From contig JBDKFM010000064.1 in the NCBI GenBank assembly GCA_039798685.1, positions 1-5,725 on the forward strand: a DNA stretch of 5,725 nt, read 5' to 3'. Origin of the DNA: JACPGQ01 sp039798685 (lineage in GTDB: Bacteria; Patescibacteriota; Microgenomatia; Levybacterales; UBA12049). The notes under the pieces are model-generated. The model did no database searches. It was not told the origin of the DNA and saw only the letters and a list, made by a program, of their open reading frames with translations. Every line of letters starts with the position of its first letter. Within the stretch, counting starts at the first letter, position 1. Positions 1 through 5,497 of the stretch are shown here, one piece after another. The translations under genes were made by a program, and so were the position numbers.

Positions 1-89
1 AGGACTGCTAAGATACCGATGACGACGAGAAGTTCGATGAGGGTGAATCCTTTGTTCTTGTTTGTATGTGTAATGGTCTGGGCAGACAT
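1..89 (-). CDS. Type IV prepilin / pseudopilin, N-terminal part only
   Basis: This is the first 29 codons of a type IV pilin-like protein that runs off the left edge of the window. Read from the ATG at 89-87 it has a 14-residue, Lys-containing leader ending in Lys-Gly, then Phe15-Thr-Leu-Ile-Glu19, followed by a hydrophobic stretch (LLVVIGILAVL). This is the class III signal: prepilin peptidase cuts after Gly14, and Glu19 becomes Glu5 of the mature subunit. The hydrophobic helix anchors the subunit in the membrane and later forms the fibre core. No Shine-Dalgarno precedes the ATG, and no other in-frame start is visible close upstream. The leader region is nearly identical at DNA level to the prepilin at 5498, so the two are probably paralogues. 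Whether it is a major pilin, a minor pilin or a competence pseudopilin cannot be told without the C-terminal domain. Confidence 0.88.
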   Translation of the reverse strand, partial: MSAQTITHTNKNKGFTLIELLVVIGILAV

Positions 90-140
90 AGGTATATATG
101 TAATGATCAGGGTTTTTCTTTTTGTTTCTGATCTGTACTC

Positions 141-170
141 AGTATGGAGAGATGAGGGGGGTGGTGTCAA
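141..170 (-). promoter_or_regulatory. Candidate sigma-70-type promoter for the left prepilin
   Basis: On the minus strand a perfect -35 hexamer TTGACA (170-165) is followed 18 nt later by CATACT (146-141, 4 of 6 to TATAAT). Transcription would begin near 134 and leave a leader of about 45 nt before the prepilin ATG at 89. It lies in the 124-nt gap after the delta'-like gene, so the prepilin need not depend on read-through from that gene. The -10 box is weak. The main support is that the other prepilin has a similar arrangement. Confidence 0.38.
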
Positions 171-213
171 GGAGTATTTTTACGGATTTTTTTTGGTACT
201 ACTTATAATATAT

Positions 214-906
214 TCAGATACTAAAAAAGAAATGTTCCAGTACAAGCCGCTGATTACTATTTGTCGTTGTAATCGTTTGGTATGCCTCCTGTGCAGCTGT
301 AAGTGAGTGTGACAATTTTTTTACTGCGTGTGTGTTGTTTTCTGCAAGGTGTGTAAGAAGGAGTCTTCTTGCTGTGACGATATAATTTTTTATCCATAAA
401 ACTGGATCATTTTTTGCGATTATTTCGGCAAGTTCCATGCGCTCCCCATGAGAGAGAGATGCATTATTCAATACTGCATGTAGCTCAGAACTCACATCCT
501 CATCGTTATCTTCCTGATCGTTGAGTTTTATGAGCTGGCACCTGGAGAGAATCGTCGGGAGCATGGACGATGCGCGGTCAGCAGTCAATAGAATGATGCT
601 CTGAGTTGGTGGCTCCTCGAGGAATTTCAGGAGTGCTTGTTGTGCAGGGTGAGTCAGTTGTTGTGCCTCAAGTATGATGATTGCAGTGTGTTGTGAGTAT
701 GCCGGTTTGAGAAGTGCCTGTTTTTTTATGCGCCGTACCATTGCGATTCCGAATTTTTCCTCAGCACTCCCCTTCTCGTCGGCTAGAGGAGCGGATATAG
801 AAAAGATTTGTCTGTCATAGGTATTCACTGCTTCCTGCTCACAAAACAACTCTGTTTTTTCTTTCCGTTCGTTTGCTGATCCTCCGATAATAATTCTGCT
901 CATCAT
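214..906 (-). CDS. holB: DNA polymerase III delta'-like clamp-loader subunit, short, no P-loop
   Basis: The 230-residue protein resembles the delta' subunit of the DNA polymerase III clamp loader, which helps load the sliding clamp onto primed DNA in the cytoplasm. Residues about 74-99 match the Walker B region of the family: a hydrophobic strand TAIIILEA, then QLTHPAQQALLKFLEEPP. Residues 103-123 hold the sensor-1 strand (SIILLTADRASSMLPTILS) ending in the Ser-Arg-Cys motif (121-123) typical of clamp-loader AAA+ subunits. The C-terminal part is helical-looking and ends in NQRLVLEHFFF, like a small collar domain. There is no Walker A: the N-terminus (IIIGGSANERKE) has Gly-Gly but no GxxxxGK[ST]. 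The Zn-binding cysteine cluster is absent, and Glu80 replaces the Walker B Asp. At 230 residues it is well below the usual 300 or more. Two ATGs in tandem (906-901) lack a clear Shine-Dalgarno. Its role as delta' rather than another clamp-loader relative is inferred. Confidence 0.75.
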   Translation of the reverse strand: MMSRIIIGGSANERKEKTELFCEQEAVNTYDRQIFSISAPLADEKGSAEEKFGIAMVRRIKKQALLKPAYSQHTAIIILEAQQLTHPAQQALLKFLEEPPTQSIILLTADRASSMLPTILSRCQLIKLNDQEDNDEDVSSELHAVLNNASLSHGERMELAEIIAKNDPVLWIKNYIVTARRLLLTHLAENNTHAVKKLSHSLTAAQEAYQTITTTNSNQRLVLEHFFFSI

Positions 907-993
907 ACAGCTCTGAGTATATCAGGCCGGGATGGGTGTGTGATATCACTGCGTTGTAGCACTTGCGGACGGTGTGCTTTTTGAGTACTATCT
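907..993. promoter_or_regulatory. Divergent intergenic region between holB-like gene and pilB
   Basis: This 87-nt spacer must hold the start signals for both divergent genes unless they lie within the coding regions. It contains a perfect 10-bp palindrome GTGATATCAC (940-949), a possible operator half-way between the two genes. On the plus strand TTGCGG (963-968), 17 nt, then TACTAT (986-991) is a 4/6 plus 4/6 promoter-like pair. If real, it would start transcripts near 998, downstream of the ATG at 994, and would favour the later pilB starts at 1036 or 1054. No convincing minus-strand promoter was seen. Confidence 0.3.
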
Positions 994-2844
994 ATGAAGA
1001 GCGGATTTCAGTCCTTATTTTTGTGTTGTGTAAGAATGAAGTCCGGAAGTGCTATGGATCTGCCCGTCAATCAACCGAAAACTGAGTCTTCACAGAGTAC
1101 GCCTCCGAGTGCGATCGGTTCGTTTGGTGCAGCAACTACCTCAACTGATCTTGTGCTCCTTGACTCGCTTCTGACAGACCGGATTATCTCGCAAGCGCAG
1201 TATGACGAGATAAAAATGAAAAGCACTACTACGAATCAGTCGCTTGAGGATTTGCTCAAGGAGTCTGGGTATGTTCCCGAGGCGAGGATGGCTGAAGCGA
1301 AAGCAAGAATTTTGGGAATTCCATTTGTCTCTCTTGTGACAACGTCTTTTTCCCCGCAGGCGATCTCACTCCTCCCAAGGGCAGTCGTTGATAGATTTCA
1401 GTTAATTCCGTTTTTTTATGACGATAAATTAAAAACGCTATCGATTGCGATGGCGAACCCTGTTGATCTTGATGCGATTGGATTTGTGCGTCAGAAAACA
1501 GGGTTGATTGTGAAGTCTTTTGCAGCCTCGCCACCTGAGGTAAAGGCGGCAATAAGTCAGCAGTACAAAGAAGAATTGGTGGGAGAGGTTGGTGCTGCCG
1601 TGAAAGAGACGCAGCAGATGGCACCTAAAAAAGAAGAAGTCAGGCCGAAGGAACAGGTAATAATTGAAGAAGCTCCTATTGCAAAGATTGTCTCCACCAT
1701 TCTCGAGTTCGCGGCAAATAGTCGGGCATCAGATATTCACATTGAGCCCTTAGAGGATCGCCTCCGTGTCCGTTATCGAATCGACGGAATTCTTTATGAC
1801 AAGCTCAGTCTCCCCAAGACTGTAAGAGATGCGCTCGTGACACGTATCAAAATTCTCTCAGATATGAAGATAGATGAGCACCGTATTCCGCAGGACGGGA
1901 GATTTAATTTTAAGTCAGGAGACAAAGATGTCGATCTTCGTATCTCGACGATCCCGACTGCAAATGGAGAAAAAATTGTTATTCGTCTTCTCTGGAAATC
2001 TGGAGGCATCCCGACACTTCAGGAACTTGGACTTGGTGGAACTGCATTAAAACATCTTGAGACATCGATACTCAGACCACATGGAATTATTCTCGTGTGC
2101 GGTCCGACGGGATCCGGAAAAACGACGACATTGTATGCTGTTCTGGCCCGTCTGAATACCACGCGGGTAAATATTCTCTCGCTTGAAGATCCGATTGAGT
2201 ATCAGATCTCAGGGGTGAATCAGGTGCAGATAAATCCGGCAGTCGGACTTACTTTTGCTTCCGGATTGAGAGCGTTTCTACGACAGGATCCAAATATAGT
2301 ACTTGTCGGCGAAATCCGCGATGAAGAAACGACAGACCTCGCATTACAGGCATCACTCACAGGACATTTAGTGTTTTCCACACTACATACATCAAACGCA
2401 GCAGGTTCTCTTCCCCGTCTTCTCGATCTTGGAGCAGAAAGATTTCTTTTGGCGTCGACCATCACCGCGATTGTCGGTCAGCGTATTGTCCGTAAGATTT
2501 GTAGTACCTGTAGAGAGTCATACATCCCTCCTCCCCGTATAGTTGAGGAAATAAAAGCAGGTTTAGGTCCCCTCTTTCCTGCTACCGATCAGCAAGTCAA
2601 ACTATATAAAGGTCGTGGGTGTTCTGAGTGCGGAAATTCCGGATATCATGGTCGTCTCGGAATTTTTGAGGTATTGCAGATCTCAGATAAAATCGCACAA
2701 CTTATCCTGGAGCATCCTGAAACGTCAGCCATTGAAAAGCAAGCAGTTGCTGAGGGAATGATCACGATGAAGCAGGATGGATATCTGAAAGTGTTAAGAG
2801 GTGAAACGACAGTCGAGGAAGTACTGAGAGTCGCGCAGGAGTAA
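994..2844 (+). CDS. pilB: Type IV pilus assembly (extension) ATPase PilB / GspE family
   Basis: This cytoplasmic hexameric ATPase powers pilin polymerisation at the inner-membrane platform PilC. Numbered from the ATG at 994, residues about 50-195 form the GspE/MshE N-terminal domain, followed by a charged linker (200-225). The N2 domain begins near 228 with the SDIHIEP motif (246-252). The ATPase core has Walker A GPTGSGKT (370-377), Asp box EDPIEY (398-403), Walker B NIVLVGEIRD with catalytic Glu440, and His box TGHLVFSTLHT (456-466). A PilB/GspE-type zinc tetracysteine follows (C503, C506, C543, C546), which PilT lacks and which settles the PilB call. The length of 616 aa is somewhat above the usual 560-580. 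The start is uncertain: in-frame ATGs at 994, 1036 and 1054 all have poor ribosome-binding sites, and the first 50 residues look unconserved. The longest frame is given; 1054 has GGA at a six-base spacing. It heads the pilB-pilT-pilC cluster. Confidence 0.96.
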   Translation: MKSGFQSLFLCCVRMKSGSAMDLPVNQPKTESSQSTPPSAIGSFGAATTSTDLVLLDSLLTDRIISQAQYDEIKMKSTTTNQSLEDLLKESGYVPEARMAEAKARILGIPFVSLVTTSFSPQAISLLPRAVVDRFQLIPFFYDDKLKTLSIAMANPVDLDAIGFVRQKTGLIVKSFAASPPEVKAAISQQYKEELVGEVGAAVKETQQMAPKKEEVRPKEQVIIEEAPIAKIVSTILEFAANSRASDIHIEPLEDRLRVRYRIDGILYDKLSLPKTVRDALVTRIKILSDMKIDEHRIPQDGRFNFKSGDKDVDLRISTIPTANGEKIVIRLLWKSGGIPTLQELGLGGTALKHLETSILRPHGIILVCGPTGSGKTTTLYAVLARLNTTRVNILSLEDPIEYQISGVNQVQINPAVGLTFASGLRAFLRQDPNIVLVGEIRDEETTDLALQASLTGHLVFSTLHTSNAAGSLPRLLDLGAERFLLASTITAIVGQRIVRKICSTCRESYIPPPRIVEEIKAGLGPLFPATDQQVKLYKGRGCSECGNSGYHGRLGIFEVLQISDKIAQLILEHPETSAIEKQAVAEGMITMKQDGYLKVLRGETTVEEVLRVAQE

Positions 2845-2850
2845 TTAACA

Positions 2851-2944
2851 GAAAATTTTCAATTTCAAATGTCAAATTTCGAATATTCAATTGTGAACAT
2901 ATCATTCATCATTGGAAATTTGAAATTGGTACTTATTTGACATT
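2851..2944. repeat. Nested AT-rich inverted repeats in the pilB-pilT spacer
   Basis: The 117-nt spacer holds a 10-bp palindrome GAAAATTTTC (2851-2860) and two overlapping inverted-repeat pairs. The first is an 11-bp perfect pair: CAATTTCAAAT (2860-2870) with ATTTGAAATTG (2918-2928). The second is a 10-bp perfect pair: AATGTCAAAT (2868-2877) with ATTTGACATT (2935-2944). The left arms share 2868-2870, so the two stems compete at their junction and are largely alternative folds. There is no T-run after either stem, so a classical terminator is not indicated. Possible roles are an mRNA-stabilising or attenuating structure between pilB and pilT, or a copy of a dispersed intergenic repeat. Confidence 0.55.
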
Positions 2945-2953
2945 ATTCATAAT

Positions 2954-2958
2954 AGGAG
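2954..2958 (+). promoter_or_regulatory. Shine-Dalgarno of pilT
   Basis: AGGAG lies only 3 nt before the pilT ATG at 2962, which is tighter than the usual 5-9 nt. It is the only strong Shine-Dalgarno in front of any gene in the window. It supports the chosen pilT start and shows that the organism uses anti-SD pairing at least for some genes. Confidence 0.65.
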
Positions 2959-2961
2959 AAT

Positions 2962-4041
2962 ATGGATATTCAGGAATTATTGGATTTGACAGTAAAGAAT
3001 AAAGCATCTGACCTTCACTTATTGGTCGGGATTCCCCCTGCTCTTCGAATCGACGGAACTCTCAGGTATCTTGCTGACAAAGGTAAAGTGAGCAGCGAGC
3101 AGATCCAGGAGATGGTATTCGCGCTTATTACGCCCGAGCAAAAAGAGCTTCTCATCGCAAATAAAGAGTTGGATTTTTCCGTAGGATATGGTGGAGGTGA
3201 ATACGGTGATATCGGCAGGCTCCGTGTCAATGCATATTTTCAGAGAGGGTATCTTTCAGCAGCGTTTCGTTTTCTTCCCCGTGCGATAAAAACAATTGAG
3301 GAGCTGAATCTTCCTCAGGTAATCCATAGGTTTGCAAAAATGAAACAGGGATTTGTTCTCGTGACCGGACCGACAGGGCACGGAAAATCCACGACACTTG
3401 CCGCGATTATCAATGAGATAAATGTGACGAAGTCATATCATATTTTGACAATAGAAGATCCGATCGAGTATGTCTATCCTCCAGGAAACAGCATTATTTC
3501 CCAACGCGAATTAGGAAATGACACCCATTCATGGAATCTCGCTCTCCGCTCAGCGCTTCGTGAAGATCCGGACGTAGTGCTCGTCGGTGAGATGCGTGAT
3601 CCTGAGACTATGCAGGCTGCGCTCACAATTGCTGAGACAGGTCATCTTGTGTTTGCGACACTCCATACGAACTCAGCGGCACAAAGTATAGATCGCGTCG
3701 TTGACTCATTTCCTGATCATCAGCGTTCTCAGATCAGGACGCAACTTGCCTCAACGCTTCGAGGTGTGATCTCGCAGAGACTTCTTCCAAAGATCGGTGG
3801 CGGACGGGTTCCAGCTATTGAGATTCTTTTGGACACGCCAGCAGTCGCAAGTAATATAAGAGAAGGAAAAACGCATCTTATTGACTCGACGATACAGACT
3901 TCAAAAGAACTCGGGATGATCACGCTCGAAGACTCTCTCTCGCAACTTGTTCTTTCTGGTGTCGTAAAATATGACGACGCTCGCGGATTTGCGATTCATG
4001 AAGATGAGTTGTTGCGTCTGTCAGGACAGACAGGACAATAA
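2962..4041 (+). CDS. pilT: Type IV pilus retraction ATPase PilT
   Basis: This cytoplasmic hexameric motor depolymerises the pilus, driving twitching, surface attachment or DNA uptake. The 359-residue length is normal for PilT. The N-terminal PAS-like domain covers about 1-105 and includes SDLHL (16-20) and the RIDGTL strand (29-34). The RecA-like core has Walker A GPTGHGKS (136-143), Asp box EDPIEY (165-170), Walker B DVVLVGEMRD with catalytic Glu210 (204-213), and His box TGHLVFATLHT (226-236). The C-terminal segment SNIREGKTH (297-305) corresponds to the PilT-specific AIRNLIRE region. There is no GspE N-domain and no tetracysteine, which separates it from PilB. Walker A has His140 where Ser is usual; this is a variable position, so activity should be kept. 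The gene lies 117 nt after pilB and 36 nt before pilC, so the three are probably co-transcribed. Confidence 0.95.
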   Translation: MDIQELLDLTVKNKASDLHLLVGIPPALRIDGTLRYLADKGKVSSEQIQEMVFALITPEQKELLIANKELDFSVGYGGGEYGDIGRLRVNAYFQRGYLSAAFRFLPRAIKTIEELNLPQVIHRFAKMKQGFVLVTGPTGHGKSTTLAAIINEINVTKSYHILTIEDPIEYVYPPGNSIISQRELGNDTHSWNLALRSALREDPDVVLVGEMRDPETMQAALTIAETGHLVFATLHTNSAAQSIDRVVDSFPDHQRSQIRTQLASTLRGVISQRLLPKIGGGRVPAIEILLDTPAVASNIREGKTHLIDSTIQTSKELGMITLEDSLSQLVLSGVVKYDDARGFAIHEDELLRLSGQTGQ

Positions 4042-4077
4042 GATATTGTCTCATCGAGATCGTTGTTTGGCATTTTT

Positions 4078-5277
4078 ATGAAATACTATTATAAGGGATA
4101 CGGAAAATCAGGAAAAATTCTTACCGGTTTTCTTGAGGCAAAAAGTGCAAACGAAGCTGCGGTTATTCTCCGCAATCAGCAGCTGACACCTATAAAGATT
4201 GCTGAGCAGAAAACGAGTTCCCTGAATTTTTTAAGCAAAAAAAAGGGACTCAGCAATAAGGAGCTGGTATTTTTTACCAGACAGCTGTCTTCTATGATCT
4301 CATCCGGCCTCACGCTTATGCAGTCAATGCGTATTCTGAAAGATCAGATGTCAAGAGCAACAGCTAAAGAATTGGTGGATAAGATTATCTCAGATATTGA
4401 AGGAGGATCATCTTTTTCAGATGCCATCAGTAAGTATCCGGACTCTTTCCCCCCGGTGTATGTCTCGCTTATCAGGGCATCTGAAAGCTCAGGCCTTCTG
4501 GATAAGGTCATGACGCGTCTTGCGATAAATCTAGAGAAAGCCGCTGCACTGAAAGCGCAGATTGTATCTGCGATGGTCTATCCGGTCATTATTATTCTGA
4601 TGATGGTTGGCGTGATGGGTATTATGGTTGTGTTTGTCATTCCACAGATCAGCAAGTTATATGAGTCTATGACGATTGAGCTACCGTTAAGCACTAAAGT
4701 GCTTCTTGCCCTTTCTTATTTTGTGACGAACTTCTGGTATGTGCTAATCGGGATGATTTTTGGGATGGTTGTCGGAGCACGGTATATGTTAAAAAAGCCG
4801 AGTGTGCGTTATCTATTTGACTCTACTATGTTGAGAATGCCGATTTTCGGCAAATTGATTAAGGAAACCGTTTTCACTGAATTTACCCGTACATTTTCCC
4901 TTCTTGTCGGTTCCGGTAGCGTTGTGGTTGCATCTTTAAAGCAAGCGGGGGATGTTGTTGGAAATATGGTCTACAGTACAGAGTTTCACATGGTCGCTGA
5001 TCGTGTCGAAAAGGGTGTCAGTATCGGGGATGCGCTCAGTGTCTCTCCCAGGTTCCCGTCTTATCTCGTGCAGGTTGTTAAAATTGGTGAGCAAACCGGA
5101 AAACTCGATGAGAGTTTGATCAGGGCATCTGAGTTTTATGAGAAAGAAGTTGAACAAACCGTAAAGACCCTCACGACTGCGATGGAACCACTTATTATGG
5201 TAATTCTCGGAGTCGGCGTCGGATTTCTTCTTTTCTCGGTCATCACACCAATTTATAAAATTACCTCCTCCATTTAG
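4078..5277 (+). CDS. pilC: Type IV pilus inner-membrane platform protein PilC / GspF family
   Basis: This polytopic membrane protein is the platform on which PilB and PilT act to move pilin subunits. The 399-residue length is typical. Numbered from the ATG at 4078, the N-terminal segment MKYYYKGYGKSGK matches the usual PilC/GspF start. The first T2SSF domain (about 63-185) contains FPPVYVSLIRASESSGLLDK. The second (about 266-388) contains its counterpart FPSYLVQVVKIGEQTGKLDE. Three hydrophobic segments lie near 168-191, 208-236 and 372-395, as expected for the family. The frame opens at a TTG at 4063, which would add MFGIF. I chose 4078 because it is an ATG and fits the family N-terminus, although neither start has a good Shine-Dalgarno. 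The gene follows pilT by 36 nt, consistent with one transcript. No truncation or missing half-domain is seen. Confidence 0.95.
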   Translation: MKYYYKGYGKSGKILTGFLEAKSANEAAVILRNQQLTPIKIAEQKTSSLNFLSKKKGLSNKELVFFTRQLSSMISSGLTLMQSMRILKDQMSRATAKELVDKIISDIEGGSSFSDAISKYPDSFPPVYVSLIRASESSGLLDKVMTRLAINLEKAAALKAQIVSAMVYPVIIILMMVGVMGIMVVFVIPQISKLYESMTIELPLSTKVLLALSYFVTNFWYVLIGMIFGMVVGARYMLKKPSVRYLFDSTMLRMPIFGKLIKETVFTEFTRTFSLLVGSGSVVVASLKQAGDVVGNMVYSTEFHMVADRVEKGVSIGDALSVSPRFPSYLVQVVKIGEQTGKLDESLIRASEFYEKEVEQTVKTLTTAMEPLIMVILGVGVGFLLFSVITPIYKITSSI

Positions 5278-5301
5278 TATCACTTACTATCCTCTTTTTT
5301 T
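5275..5301 (+). terminator. Weak terminator-like hairpin after pilC
   Basis: A 5-bp stem TAGTA/TACTA (5275-5279 with 5285-5289) overlaps the pilC stop codon. It has a 5-nt loop and is followed after a few bases by seven T residues (5295-5301). The stem is short and has only one G-C pair, so intrinsic termination would be inefficient. It is at the right place for the end of a pilB-pilT-pilC transcript. Confidence 0.28.
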
Positions 5302-5356
5302 CTAATTATATTTTTCGATGATATATATTGTTAGACAGTTATTTTTATAAAATATT

Positions 5357-5388
5357 TATAAGCTTATAGGAATATTGCTCTCCTATAG
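5357..5388. repeat. Overlapping palindrome and hairpin in the pilC-prepilin spacer
   Basis: A 12-bp perfect palindrome TATAAGCTTATA (5357-5368) overlaps a stem formed by TATAGGA (5365-5371) and TCCTATA (5381-5387) with a 9-nt loop. The two share 5365-5368, so they are alternative structures in RNA. As DNA the palindrome could be an operator. The remainder of the 220-nt gap (5278-5497) is very AT-rich and holds no supported gene; the longest ATG frame noticed there is about 10 codons. Confidence 0.4.
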
Positions 5389-5426
5389 TTTAGATTTTGA
5401 AGCTAAATTCGCATTATTTTACCCCC

Positions 5427-5455
5427 TTGACAGAACTTTCAATTTCCGTCTTAAT
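5427..5455 (+). promoter_or_regulatory. Candidate sigma-70-type promoter for the right prepilin
   Basis: A perfect -35 hexamer TTGACA (5427-5432) is followed, after an optimal 17-nt spacer, by CTTAAT (5450-5455, 4 of 6 to TATAAT). Transcription would start near 5462, leaving a leader of roughly 36 nt made almost wholly of A and T with no Shine-Dalgarno. This would let the prepilin be expressed separately from, and more strongly than, the ATPase genes upstream. Confidence 0.45.
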
Positions 5456-5497
5456 GAATACAGATTAAAACTTTTTAAATTAATTCTTTTACAAAAC

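Noticed and set aside
214..216. Possible recoding of TGA as glycine (Gracilibacteria-type code)
   Set aside because: None of the reading frames has an internal TGA, and glycines are all GGN. The TGA closing the delta'-like gene fits as a normal stop; reading through would add only five codons before a TAG.
19..306. Plus-strand open frame of 95 codons across the left edge
   Set aside because: It is antisense to the G^FTLIE prepilin (1-89), then crosses the promoter region and the end of the delta'-like gene. Its protein has no recognisable motif.
2937..2942. TTGACA as a promoter for pilT
   Set aside because: A -10 box at the usual spacing would fall on the pilT start codon, and no good hexamer is there. 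The sequence is better explained as part of the inverted repeat.
4063..4077. TTG start for pilC adding five residues
   Set aside because: The ATG at 4078 gives the family-like MKYYYKGY N-terminus. The TTG has only a weak GAG four bases upstream.
4936..5283. Minus-strand open frames over pilB, pilT and pilC, for example this 115-codon frame
   Set aside because: All lie antisense within strongly conserved motor or platform genes and show no domain-like features or start signals.
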